A DNA stretch of 64,000 bases, taken from the NCBI RefSeq assembly GCF_000959445.1, contig NZ_CP009632.1, positions 930,001 through 994,000 of the forward strand. Reading direction: 5' to 3'. This DNA comes from Burkholderia vietnamiensis LMG 10929 (GTDB lineage: Bacteria; Pseudomonadota; Gammaproteobacteria; Burkholderiales; Burkholderiaceae). The translations under genes were made by a program, and so were the position numbers. This document shows positions 32,643 to 41,330 of the stretch, in pieces; positions within the stretch are counted from its first letter, which is position 1, and each line of letters begins with the position of its first letter. The notes beneath the pieces were generated by a model that was not told the DNA's origin, ran no database searches, and saw only the letters and a list, made by a program, of their open reading frames with translations.

Positions 32643-33556
32643 GAGACGGTTTCATAAAGACTGATCGGCCCGCCGAAGGGTATTCCAGCAGATCAGACAG
32701 CAACCGAGTTTGAGGAACGCGCCGTGAATGTCTGCACGGCGCTCGAAACGAATACGGAGACGACGGAAGTGATGCAGCCAGGCATGCGTGCGTTCGACGA
32801 CCCAGCGATATTTGCCAAGGCCGCTGCCATGTTCGGTACGGCGCTTGGCGATCACTGGCTCGATACCGCGATCGCGCAACGCGCGCCGATGTCGCTCGGA
32901 GTCGTAACCGCGATCCGCGTAGACCACACGCGGCCGCTGCAATGGGTGGCCACGCAATCCGCGGATCGGCGGAATCGCGTCGATCAGCGGCAGCAATTGC
33001 GTGACGTCGTTGACGTTCGCGCCGGTCAGGATCGCGGCGAGCGGCGTACCGTTGGCGTCGGTGACGATGTGGTGCTTGGAACCGGGTCGCGCGCGATCGG
33101 TGGGGTTTGGCCCAGTTTTTGGCCTGCCCCAACGGCGCGAATCGATGATGAATCGACGGCGGCTCGTGAGAAGTCGATCTGGTCCGCTGCGCGCAGCTTT
33201 GCGAGCAGTAGCTCGTGCAAGCGATCCCAGACACCGGCTGCTTGCCAATCGCGCAGCCGGCGCCAACATGTCACGCCCGAGCCGCATCCCATCTCGGCCG
33301 GCAGGTCGCGCCAGCGTAGTCCGGTCTTGAGAACGAACAGGATGCCGGTCAGCGCGGCGCGATTCGAAACAGGCAGGCGGCCCGGGTTCTTCTCGCGCCG
33401 CGGCTTGGGTGGCGGCAGTAACGGCTCGATCAGTGTCCACAATTCATCGTCGATGATCGGCTTGGCCATCTCCTCAGTCTCGGTTGTTCCGATGCCTGAG
33501 GTTAACAGCTCACCGCGAAAGTTAACAGCCCCACGGGGCCTTTTTGAAACCGTCTC
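32643..33556 (-). mobile_element. Complete IS5-family (IS427-type) insertion sequence, 914 bp
   Basis: The two ends are inverted repeats: GAGACGGTTTCATAAAG on the left and, reading inward from the right, GAGACGGTTTCAAAAAG (16 of 17 identical). A 3-bp TTA duplication flanks the element. Size, ends and a transposase in two overlapping frames fit the IS427 group of IS5. It disrupts a livJ-type gene. Confidence 0.92.
32652..33469 (-). CDS. IS5-family transposase, two frames joined by predicted -1 frameshift
   Basis: Frame A (start 33469) gives MAKPIIDDELWTLIEPLLPP, TGLRWRDLPAEMGCGSGVTC and the first catalytic Asp in AAVDSSSIRAVGAG. Frame B carries GSKHHIVTDANGTPLAAILT, the second Asp in VVYADRGYDSERHRR and the Glu in YRWVVERTHAWLHHFRRLR. 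The frames overlap at CCAAAAAC near 33112-33119, where slipping back one base after CAA-AAA links A to B. The A-only product (147 residues) may act as a regulator. The DDE triad is intact, so the element is probably still mobile. Confidence 0.88.
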
Positions 33557-34134
33557 TTAACACCTTTTTCGAAGGCATCGGCAAGCCCCTGCCCGAACGC
33601 CGTACGATCGTCGATGATCCCAATGCGCTTCGCCTTCATCTGTTCGACCACGAAATGCCCCGCGACGACACCGCCAATGCCGTCGTGCCCCATCGTGCGA
33701 AACACGTTCTTGTAGCCCTGCTTGGTCAATTGGGGATTGGTCGAACCCGGCGTAATCATCGCGACGTTCGCTTGATGGTAGACGGTCGATGCGGGGATGC
33801 TACACCCCGAGTTGTAGTGGCCGATCACGCCAACTACGCCGTCGTCGACCAGTTTCTGCGCGACCTGGATCGCCACGCGCGGGTCCGCCTGATCGTCTTG
33901 CACGTCGAGCACGAACGTGACCGGCTTGCCGCCGATCGTCGGATGCCTGGCGTTCTCTTCGTCGAGTGCTAGTTGCGCACCGTACTGCAAGTCTTTGCCG
34001 ACACGTGCAACCGGACCGGTCAACGGTCCGACAAAACCGATCTTGACGACTTGGGGATCGGCGGCCCGCGACGACGTCATATGCGTGCCTAGTGCACAGA
34101 CGGCCAAACTCAAAAGCCAATAGCGGCGGTTCAT
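33502..34134 (-). pseudogene. Branched-chain-amino-acid-type ABC binding protein, 5' part (split by IS)
   Basis: This is the N-terminal half of the LivJ-type protein. It has a signal peptide (MNRRYWLLSLAVCALGTHMT, then SSRA), PQVVKIGFVGPLTGPVARVG, KDLQYGAQLALDEENARHPT, VGVIGHYNSGCSIPASTVYH and NVFRTMGHDGIGGVVAGHFV. The native frame stops at EKGVK, where the IS begins, and 19 element-encoded residues follow before a stop. An AAGGAG site precedes the ATG at 34134. The intact protein would have bound a small amino acid in the periplasm. It lies just downstream of a DadA-like oxidase, so the pair probably once handled the same amino acid. No Liv permease genes are nearby. Confidence 0.9.
33557..33559. 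repeat. Target-site duplication TTA, right copy
   Basis: TTA follows the right end of the IS and equals the trinucleotide at the left end. Confidence 0.8.
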
Positions 34135-34230
34135 GATGTGCTCCTTGCAAGATGTCACGTCGCGCGTTGTGTGGATCGACTGGTTCGATGCGCGACGCGT
34201 CGGACCGTCCTGCGGTACTTGCGGTAAAAC

Positions 34231-35493
34231 TTAATGCCTGTGCTGCACGGTTCCAGCCGCAATCTGGAACCGCGTGGCCGCGTACGGTGTGAGATCGAGC
34301 GACGGAGTGCGCCCCGCGATCAGATCGGCGACTATGCGTCCGCTAATACCCGCTAACGTGAGTCCAAGATGCTGATGACCGAATGCATAGATCACACGTT
34401 CGCTTGCGCTCGAACGGCCGAGAACCGGCACACCGTCCGGCAAAGTGGGACGGAAGCCGAGCCAGGTGCTGTCAGGCGTATCGAGCGCGGGCAACGCCCG
34501 CTTCGACGAAAACGTCAGAAGATCGAGAAGCGAGCGATTACGCGCTTCATTGAAACCGCCAAGTTCGACCGTGCCCGCGACGCGAATACCGTCGCTCATC
34601 GGCGTCATGTAAAAGCCCCGCTCGGCCCAACCGACGGGTCTCGAAATCATTTGCTGCGCGCCCGGATAGCGCACGTGATAGCCCCGTTCGGTATCGAGCG
34701 GCACAGAATCCCCGCATTGTTTGGCGAACTTCGCGGATCGTGCACCGGTAGCGATCACCACATGCCCAAAACGTCTTGCGACACCGTCGAGCGTCACCGT
34801 CACGCCGTCATCCGACGGTTGCACCGCGGTCACTGTTGAACGCTCCAACGTCAGCCCTTGCGCCGCGAGCCGTTCGTACAGAGTCTGTAGAAAGCCCTGC
34901 GGGTCGGAGAAATGCCAACTGTCGCTGAACAACACGCCGCGCTCGAAAATCGGCGCGAGCGACGGTTCGAGCGCGCGAATGTCATTTCCCGAAAGCACAT
35001 CGAAGGCGACGCCGAGCTTCCGGCGCAGATCGAGTGCAGGACGGGCGGCGTCAAACGATTCCGAGTTGGAGTAGAGATAAAGGCACTCACGCGCTTGGAC
35101 GAAGCGGGCGAGTTCCGCGTCCTCCAGCAGCGGCGCGTAACCATCCTGTGCGCGTCCGAGCAACGCGGCGAGTGCTCCCGCGCTCCCTTCATAGCGGCGC
35201 GGCAACGAACTGATCATGAAACGCACGAGCCACGGCGCAAGTTGCGGCAGATATCCCCAGCGCAACCGGAACGGACTGTCGTGCGATAACAGGAAGCGCG
35301 GCAGATCGCGGAACACAGACGGGTTGTTCACCGGGATGCACGCGTAGTGCGCGAACGTCCCGGCATTACCGAACGACGCCCCCTGCCCGACGCCGGAGGC
35401 GTCGAACAACGTCACACGGTGACCGTCGCGAATCAGCGACGCGGCACTCGCGAGGCCGATGAATCCCGCTCCGAGGATGGCGATGTCTGACAT
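34231..35493 (-). CDS. FAD-dependent D-amino-acid dehydrogenase-like protein (DadA family)
   Basis: The product is 420 residues. The FAD fold opens the protein (SDIAILGAGFIGLASAASLI). GVGQGASFGNAGTFAHYACI, DTERGYHVRYPGAQQMISRP, RGFYMTPMSDGIRVAGTVEL and TWLGFRPTLPDGVPVLGRSS then follow the DadA pattern, with the late FGHQHLGLTLAGISGRIVAD. Such enzymes deaminate D-amino acids or oxidise related imino acids at the membrane. The gene is divergent from the MocR regulator, and a livJ-type gene follows it on the same strand, so a regulated amino-acid catabolic unit is likely. Codon choice is less G/C-biased than in the flanking catabolic block. Confidence 0.87.
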   Translation of the reverse strand: MSDIAILGAGFIGLASAASLIRDGHRVTLFDASGVGQGASFGNAGTFAHYACIPVNNPSVFRDLPRFLLSHDSPFRLRWGYLPQLAPWLVRFMISSLPRRYEGSAGALAALLGRAQDGYAPLLEDAELARFVQARECLYLYSNSESFDAARPALDLRRKLGVAFDVLSGNDIRALEPSLAPIFERGVLFSDSWHFSDPQGFLQTLYERLAAQGLTLERSTVTAVQPSDDGVTVTLDGVARRFGHVVIATGARSAKFAKQCGDSVPLDTERGYHVRYPGAQQMISRPVGWAERGFYMTPMSDGIRVAGTVELGGFNEARNRSLLDLLTFSSKRALPALDTPDSTWLGFRPTLPDGVPVLGRSSASERVIYAFGHQHLGLTLAGISGRIVADLIAGRTPSLDLTPYAATRFQIAAGTVQHRH

Positions 35494-35934
35494 CACTTGC
35501 GCCCTTCTATCGCATGTTTGCCAATTGGCGAAGGATATCCAGTAACCCTGGCGCCGCCGTGCCGGCGTTTCGCTGCCAGCAGATTCGCCGCCGACGACGA
35601 CGCGAGATAGACGAGCCGAATGACCGCACCGGACGCATTCACGAGGCAACTCCTGCTGACAGATTCCTGGACACTGCCCGGTGGCGCCTCGACGCACATC
35701 ACCAGACAAACTCTGGCGACTAGAATCACACAACATTTTTTTGTGTGCAATTAAAATACATATTGTGTGGCTTGAGAATTTTGCGTGAACGGTCGCAGGT
35801 GCCGTGCTAGCGCAAGCGTTCTGCGCAGTCGGCGCTTCCCGGAGAGCGTCGCAGTAGTCCATGTCTGGTATAGAATCGGCAAAACTCCGCACAGTTGCGG
35901 ACAAAGCCGGTTTTGTATGGAGACATCTGTTCTT
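35494..35934. promoter_or_regulatory. Divergent promoter region of the DadA-like and MocR genes
   Basis: This 441-bp gap has an AT-rich core at about 35720-35780 containing the operator-like TTGTGTG repeats. No gene is supported; small ORFs here are chance frames. Confidence 0.6.
35727..35769. promoter_or_regulatory. Candidate MocR operator: three TTGTGTG half-sites
   Basis: CACACAA (35727-35733) and TTGTGTG (35741-35747) form a perfect inverted repeat around 7 bases. A second direct copy of TTGTGTG lies at 35763-35769, 22 bp (two helical turns) from the first. MocR proteins often bind direct repeats two turns apart in the divergent region next to their own gene, which fits the position. Confidence 0.65.
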
Positions 35935-37338
35935 ATGGCTTCTGGCAAAGACGCAGCACGCGCCCCCCATGTAGCGCCCGCCCAGGCAAAGCGATCCACC
36001 TATATTGAGGTGTCGAGTTCGCTCGAGAACGAGATTCGTCGTGGTGTTTATCCGCCAGGCAGCCGCCTGCCGCCACAGCGGCAACTCGCAACCGACCTGG
36101 GCATCAATGTGTCGACGGTGTCGCGCGCCTACAAGGAATTGCAGTTGCGCGGGCTGGTGATTGGAAGCAAGAGACGCGGCTCGCTGGTGACAGGCGGAGC
36201 GATGCCGAGCGTCGAACCCGCGCAGGCGCCGAGCAATGCGGCGATCGACCTCACCGTGAACCGTCCTGCGACCGGTGAATTCCTGACCTGCCTCGCGCGC
36301 ACACTCGCGGACTTGCCGAGCGACCCGCGCTACGCGCAACTGCAGGAATATCAGTCGCCGCAAGGGCCTCTATGGGCGCGCGCCGCCGGTGCCCGCTGGA
36401 TGGCCGCGCCCGGCTTTGAGCCGACGGCAGACCATTTGGTGGTGACGAGCGGCGCACAGCACGGGTTGTATGCTGTCTTGAACAGCCTGATCGGCACGGA
36501 CGGGGTGATCCTCGCCGATCAACTTACCTACTATGGCCTGAAAGCGCTTGCGCCGGTTTTCCAGTTTGAAATCGTCGGCATCCCAAGCGACCGCGATGGT
36601 CTGCTCACCGACGCAGTTGAGCGCGCGTGCCGGCGCATGCCGGTGAAGGCCATCTTCACGGTGCCGAATCTGCAGAACCCGACAGTCATAACGATGAGTC
36701 TCGAGCGCCGGGTGGCACTCGTCGACATTGCGCGCCGGCATGGCGTGGCGATCATCGAAGACGATGTGTATGGGCCGCTGGTGTCGCAGCGTCTGCAAAC
36801 GATCGCGAGCCTGTGCCCGGAACTGACGTTCCACATCGCCGCGACGTCGAAAATCCTCGCACCCGGACTACGGCTCGGCTATTTGCTGAGTCCGCCGGAC
36901 AGTTCAGCGCTATGCGCGGAGGCTGTGCGTACCACTGCGTGGATGCCTGCGCCGATGTCGATGCTGATCGCGTCAATCTGGATCGAGGACGGCACCGCGC
37001 GTCACATCATGGACGCACAGCTTGCTGAAATTCGCGCGCGCCAGGATCTGGCGTGCGAACTGTTGCCGCAGGAGTTGCTGCAGACCGATCCGGCGTGCAT
37101 GTTCGTATGGCTTAAGTTGCCGCCGCCGTGGCGTGCTGACGATTTCGCCGCCAACGCGAAGGCGCGCGGCGTGGTGGTGATGCCGTCGTCGGCGTTTGCC
37201 GTGGACCGTTCGGAGATCGAGCACGGCGTGCGCATCAACCTCGCGTGCGCGACGAGCCGTGATCAACTGGTGAGTGCGTTAAGGTTGTTGACTGCGACGC
37301 TCAAAGACCGTCCGAGAGCGCTGTTCGGGACGATCTGA
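35935..37338 (+). CDS. MocR-type regulator (GntR helix-turn-helix plus PLP aminotransferase domain)
   Basis: The product is 467 residues. The GntR winged helix is at residues 15-85 (LENEIRRGVYPPGSRLPPQR, QLATDLGINVSTVSRAYKEL, GLVIGSKRRGSLVTGG). A fold-type I aminotransferase domain follows (VVTSGAQHGLYAVLNSLIG, FTVPNLQNPTVITMSLERR, IIEDDVYGPLV), with the PLP lysine in AATSKILAPGLRLGYLLSP. MocR proteins sense amino compounds through PLP and control a divergent catabolic gene, here the DadA-like oxidase. The ATG at 35935 with GGAGA upstream is preferred; an ATG at 35917 is also possible. Confidence 0.9.
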   Translation: MASGKDAARAPHVAPAQAKRSTYIEVSSSLENEIRRGVYPPGSRLPPQRQLATDLGINVSTVSRAYKELQLRGLVIGSKRRGSLVTGGAMPSVEPAQAPSNAAIDLTVNRPATGEFLTCLARTLADLPSDPRYAQLQEYQSPQGPLWARAAGARWMAAPGFEPTADHLVVTSGAQHGLYAVLNSLIGTDGVILADQLTYYGLKALAPVFQFEIVGIPSDRDGLLTDAVERACRRMPVKAIFTVPNLQNPTVITMSLERRVALVDIARRHGVAIIEDDVYGPLVSQRLQTIASLCPELTFHIAATSKILAPGLRLGYLLSPPDSSALCAEAVRTTAWMPAPMSMLIASIWIEDGTARHIMDAQLAEIRARQDLACELLPQELLQTDPACMFVWLKLPPPWRADDFAANAKARGVVVMPSSAFAVDRSEIEHGVRINLACATSRDQLVSALRLLTATLKDRPRALFGTI

Positions 37339-37681
37339 TGCTGGCTGACCGGTGTTGCGGAGGGCGGTCGTCGATTCACGAGTTGCACGTCGCGAATTAA
37401 AGTCGTCTACATGAACGCCCCCCTTTGCGCCGGACTTTCGAGTCTTCGAAAAACAGGATGGGCTGCAGCTCTACATTCGGCCTTGTTGCAGCCTGATTCG
37501 CTGCGGGCCCCTATGAAATCCGCAGACTCACGCCTCATTCACCTCGCGAGCTGGTCAGGCTCAGACAACTTTTCAGGCTTAGTGAGTCCCAGGTCCTACC
37601 TGTCTTGTCATCACGCTCGAATGCCACCGCAACTTTTGACGTTCCACCCCTTCAGCTCAACTTTCAGACAAACCAGAGAAA
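37339..37681. ncRNA. Non-coding flank of the IS110-family element, candidate bridge-RNA region
   Basis: This 343-bp stretch follows the 3' end of the transposase gene and contains no credible ORF. It includes the short stem CTGCGG / CCGCAG (37501-37506, 37520-37525) and several other short pairings. In IS1111-type members of IS110 the bridge RNA is encoded in the non-coding end beyond the transposase stop, so this is where it would be expected. The exact element end and RNA limits cannot be set by eye. Confidence 0.35.
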
Positions 37682-38701
37682 TCAGGCCGGTTTAACGCTT
37701 TCGTAGTCCTTCCGGTAGGGTCGCTGATGTGCCAGCATTGCCCAGATTATTCGGGCAAGCTTGTTGGCCATCGCGACGATGACGACGTTCAATGGACGCC
37801 GCTGTTTCATCTGCGTCACCCATAGACCTGGCTCTCTCACGCGGTAGATGATGCTGCGCGCGCCGTGCACGAGCAAAGTCCTGAGATAGGTATCACCTCG
37901 CTTACTGATTCCCTGTAGCTCTATCTTGCCGCCGGAACCCGTCTGTCCCGGGACGAGACCGAGCCACGCAGCAAACTCTCGGCCGGATTTGAAGGCTTTG
38001 GCCTGTCCCATCGTTGCCACTGCCACCGTTGCGGTAAGCAGGCCTACGCCTGGGATCATTGCAATTGCTTTGGCAGACGGGTCGTCTTTCATCCACTCAT
38101 GCAAACGGCGCTCGATCTGGCCGATCCGCCGATCGAGGTCATCCAGACCTTTCCATTGCTCGCGTAACGTTTCGATCAGTATCGCTGGCAGGCGTCCCGA
38201 CAATCTTTCCAAAACCCCAACGACGGATTTGTCCAACGCAGCTCGACCGACACCCATCACCTCGCCATACTCGGTCAGCAATCCGCGCAGGCTGTTGATC
38301 TGCATCGTGCGGAACTTCACCAGTTGCTGCCGCATGCGATGCAGCGCGAGCACTGCCTGTTGAGCCTCGGTCTTCACGGCAACTTCCTTGCTGTCCATCT
38401 GCGTAGCCATCCAGATTGCTCGAGCATCGGCAGCATCGTTTTTGTTGCGGATGTTGAATGCCTTGACGAATTTCGCTGGCATCAGCTTCACCCGGTGGCC
38501 CATCTCGATCAATCGCCGCGCCCAGTGTTGGGATCCGCTGCAGGATTCCATCCCGATAAGACAGGGACTACGATTCGCAAAATATTCGAGAAACGCCGCT
38601 CGTTTCACAGGTCTGTTCACGATCTCACCGGTTTCGGGGTCCACCCAGTGCACCTGCATTACGTTTTTTGCGATGTCCACACCCACGATCGTATGCGTCA
38701 T
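37682..38701 (-). CDS. IS110-family transposase (IS1111-like)
   Basis: The product is 339 residues. The N-terminal DEDD RuvC-like domain is intact: Asp in IVGVDIAKNVMQVHW, Glu in LIGMESCSGSQHWARRL and the Asp pair in KNDAADARAIWMA. The C-terminal domain has IPGVGLLTATVAVATMGQA, then GREFAAWLGLVPGQTGSGGK with the catalytic-Ser-type region LLVHGARSIIYRV. IS110 enzymes are RNA-guided recombinases that leave no simple terminal repeats. The ATG at 38701 is chosen because the conserved MTHTIVGVD begins there. It sits between the MocR gene and a chemoreceptor gene. Confidence 0.92.
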   Translation of the reverse strand: MTHTIVGVDIAKNVMQVHWVDPETGEIVNRPVKRAAFLEYFANRSPCLIGMESCSGSQHWARRLIEMGHRVKLMPAKFVKAFNIRNKNDAADARAIWMATQMDSKEVAVKTEAQQAVLALHRMRQQLVKFRTMQINSLRGLLTEYGEVMGVGRAALDKSVVGVLERLSGRLPAILIETLREQWKGLDDLDRRIGQIERRLHEWMKDDPSAKAIAMIPGVGLLTATVAVATMGQAKAFKSGREFAAWLGLVPGQTGSGGKIELQGISKRGDTYLRTLLVHGARSIIYRVREPGLWVTQMKQRRPLNVVIVAMANKLARIIWAMLAHQRPYRKDYESVKPA

Positions 38702-38863
38702 GATGGATCCTCCGGCTGAGTAGGCCAATATGATCTACCGATTTCTATTCAGTAGCGACCGCATGGCACGAATGTACCGCCGACGCTACACGCAGCGATG
38801 GTGGGGGGCGTTCATATCATTCACCGGTCACCGCCGCATCCAGATCTGTCTCGAGCGGCAGGG

Positions 38864-40756
38864 TCATGTTTGTAGCCTGAAGAAGCCGACCGTCGCGTGC
38901 AGGTCGCGTCCCTGCACGCTCAGCGATTCGGACGCCGCCGCGATTTCCTCGACGAGCGCCGCGTTCTGCTGTGTGTTCTGGTCCATCGACGCGACTGCCT
39001 GGTTGACCTCGTCGATGGCGCGGCTTTGCTCCTCGGCCGCAGCCGAAATTTCGGTGGTGATCTGGGCGACGTTGCCCACCGCCGCGTTAAGTTCCGCGAT
39101 GGTCTTGCCGGCCAGCCCGATCTGGCTGGCGCCTTCGCGCACGTTGCTGACCGAGGTTTCGAGCAGCGCCTTGATCTCCTTCGCCGCGCTGGTCGAGCGC
39201 TGCGCGAGGTTGCGCACTTCGGAGGCGACTACCGCGAAGCCGCGGCCGCTCTCGCCGGCCCGCGCGGATTCCACTGCTGCGTTGAGCGCCAGGATGTTGG
39301 TCTGGAACGCGATACCCTCGATGATCCCGACGATACCGATGACGCGCTCCGATTCGTTCACGGCCGCCAGCATGGTTTTCGCGGCATCGGCCACCGCCTC
39401 GTCGCCGCGGCACGCGGTGGCGACGGCGCCGGACGCGATCGCGTTGGCGTGCTTGGCGCGATCGGCGGCCTCCCGCACCGTGCTGGCCAGTTGCTCCATG
39501 CTGGCCGCGGTCTGCTGGATCGAGGCGGCCTGCTGCTCGGTTCGGGCAGATAGGTCGTTGTTGCCAGAAGAGACTTCGCGCGAGGCGGTTTCGAGATGAT
39601 TGATGCTCGACGACACCTTGACGAGCACGCCGTGCAGCTTCTCGACGAATGCATTGAAGCGGCCCGCGAGCAGCCCGACCTCGTCGCTGTTGACGACCGG
39701 CAGGCGCCGCGTCAGGTCGCCGTCGCCGACCGCGATCTCGTGCATCGAATCCGCGAGCGTGCGCAGCGGTACCACGATTTGCCGGCTCAGCACGACCATC
39801 GCGAACAGCGCGATCACGATCACCAGCGCGCCCGTGCCGACCAGTTGGAAGGTTAGCCGGTTCGCGGCAGCCATCATCTCCGCCTCCGGCTCGAGCGCGT
39901 AGTAACGCCACCCGTTTTTGCGCGACGTGTAGGCATAGGCCTGGTAGCGAGTCGAGTTGATCGTCACGACAGCACGGCCGTCGGCGGCGGACGCGAGTTG
40001 GTCGTAGCCACCGCCGAGCGACTTGAATTCCTTGAATTCGTGGCTCTTGTCGCGCGGATCGATCAGCACCTTGCCGTTGTTGTCGGTCACGATCAGATAA
40101 CCACTCTGGCCGAAGCGGATGCCGCTGGTGAGCTTGGCGAAGCCTTCTAGGGAGAGGTCACCCTCGAGCACGCCCAGCACTTCGCCGCCGGCGTTTTTGA
40201 CCACCCGCGCGAACGGAATGATTGCGCCGCCGGAGCCCGCCGCGCTCAGGTACGGCGCGGGCCGCGCCACGCGGTCGGGGGTTGCCATGGCGGCGGTATA
40301 CCACGGCCGCTGACGGGGATCGTAGTGGTCGCCGTTCATGGTTTCCAACGGCCACTGCACGTAACCGCCCCAGTGCGTGCCGATATCGAGGTAGCGCATG
40401 TTGGGGTGCGCGTCGCCGAACTGCTTGAGTACCGTGAAGATGCGCTGCTCAACGCCACCGTTGCTGTCAGGCGTCATCTTGCCGGTGTGGGTCAGATAGT
40501 TCGTGATGGTGGCGTCGGCCGACGTCAACTCGGGGGTTTGTGCGAGATACGTGAGGTTTTGCTCGACTTCGCTGAAGGTTCCGTCGAGCGAGCCGTCAGC
40601 CTGTGTGATGCGCGCTTGGCTCGATTGCTCGAACTCGCTGACGGCCTGGTGGCGCACATTCAGCGCGCCGACGGTCGCCAGCACGGCGACGCTGAGAACC
40701 AGCGCAGTACCGAACGCAAGGTTGATCTTGAAACCGATCGAATTCGATACTTTCAT
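38864..40756 (-). CDS. Methyl-accepting chemotaxis protein with dCache sensor
   Basis: The product is 630 residues. TM1 is at residues about 10-30. A periplasmic dCache-type domain (about 35-280) carries YDPRQRPWYTAAMATPDRVA, SGGAIIPFARVVKNAGGEVL and GQSGYLIVTDNNGKVLIDP, the standard small-ligand (often amino acid) Cache signature. TM2 (LVGTGALVIVIALFAMVVL) and HAMP follow. The cytoplasmic hairpin has the conserved tip [20 protein letters not shown]. No C-terminal CheR-binding pentapeptide is present. It lies between the IS110 element and an IS3 relic. Given the DadA, MocR and LivJ neighbours, an amino-acid attractant is plausible but not shown. Confidence 0.92.
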   Translation of the reverse strand: MKVSNSIGFKINLAFGTALVLSVAVLATVGALNVRHQAVSEFEQSSQARITQADGSLDGTFSEVEQNLTYLAQTPELTSADATITNYLTHTGKMTPDSNGGVEQRIFTVLKQFGDAHPNMRYLDIGTHWGGYVQWPLETMNGDHYDPRQRPWYTAAMATPDRVARPAPYLSAAGSGGAIIPFARVVKNAGGEVLGVLEGDLSLEGFAKLTSGIRFGQSGYLIVTDNNGKVLIDPRDKSHEFKEFKSLGGGYDQLASAADGRAVVTINSTRYQAYAYTSRKNGWRYYALEPEAEMMAAANRLTFQLVGTGALVIVIALFAMVVLSRQIVVPLRTLADSMHEIAVGDGDLTRRLPVVNSDEVGLLAGRFNAFVEKLHGVLVKVSSSINHLETASREVSSGNNDLSARTEQQAASIQQTAASMEQLASTVREAADRAKHANAIASGAVATACRGDEAVADAAKTMLAAVNESERVIGIVGIIEGIAFQTNILALNAAVESARAGESGRGFAVVASEVRNLAQRSTSAAKEIKALLETSVSNVREGASQIGLAGKTIAELNAAVGNVAQITTEISAAAEEQSRAIDEVNQAVASMDQNTQQNAALVEEIAAASESLSVQGRDLHATVGFFRLQT

Positions 40757-41330
40757 TCCGATTCTTCAGAGGATTGGTTTGACGGCCCCGGAAGCAGCAT
40801 CAACAGCCCACCCGGCAGACGTATTTTCGACAAGGCCTTGAATTTTCTTGAGGGGCGGGAAAACCCTTACAGAGATGTTCCGGGTGCAATGGCTCGTAGT
40901 CGGCATAGATGCGACGGAGGTCCCGATTCATGCCCCCGTGGAGCATGATATGAAAGGTCGAGGGAACCCCATGTCGAAGACCGAAGCAGTGAAAGTGAAG
41001 CAGCGCCCGTGATTGACGTAGTGCTCGAGTGCCCCGTTCTTCTGTTCTTCCGAGCGACCTGCTCCCGGCGTTTAGTACGGTGACGGTGTAGAGTCCGTTC
41101 CAGAGAGGAACGGCAATGAAAAGGCGATTCACCGAAGAGCAAAATCATCGGCATCTTGAAGGAAGCCGAGGCTGGCCTGAAGCCGGTGGAGCTGTGCCAC
41201 TACGAATCACGTCGCCGAGTTGACGACGAAGCGCTGACTGGCCGGATGATGGCCATCGCCGCGCAGAAGCGCCGATATAGCTATCGCCGGATGCACGTGC
41301 TCGCCGCACGCAGCACCCGCCCCACCCCCA
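40757..41330. other. Intergenic debris between two chemoreceptor genes
   Basis: This 574-bp stretch holds the IS3 relic on its right side (41116-41320). A short minus-strand frame (about 40800-41000, containing GVPSTFHIMLHGGMNRDLRR and IYADYEPLHPEHL) looks protein-like but has no proper start and matches no family that I recognise. It may be the tail of a deleted gene. Confidence 0.4.
41116..41320 (+). pseudogene. IS3-family transposase remnant
   Basis: ATG-AAA-AGG-CGA-TTC encodes MKRRFTEEQ, the usual start of IS3-type OrfA. One extra A then breaks the frame before IIGILKEAEAGLKPVELC. At about 41200 the sequence jumps to an OrfB stretch (YESRRRVDDEALTGRMMAIA, then AQKRRYSYRRMHVLAA), so the middle of the element is deleted. 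Neither end is recognisable. This is an inactive relic. Confidence 0.8.

Noticed and set aside
32643..33556. Two independent transposase genes in the IS
   Set aside because: Neither frame alone holds all three catalytic acidic residues, and the A-rich overlap explains them as one frameshifted gene.
37411..37695. 94-codon plus-strand ORF beside the IS110 transposase
   Set aside because: It has no ribosome site and no recognisable features, and it lies in the expected non-coding end of the element.
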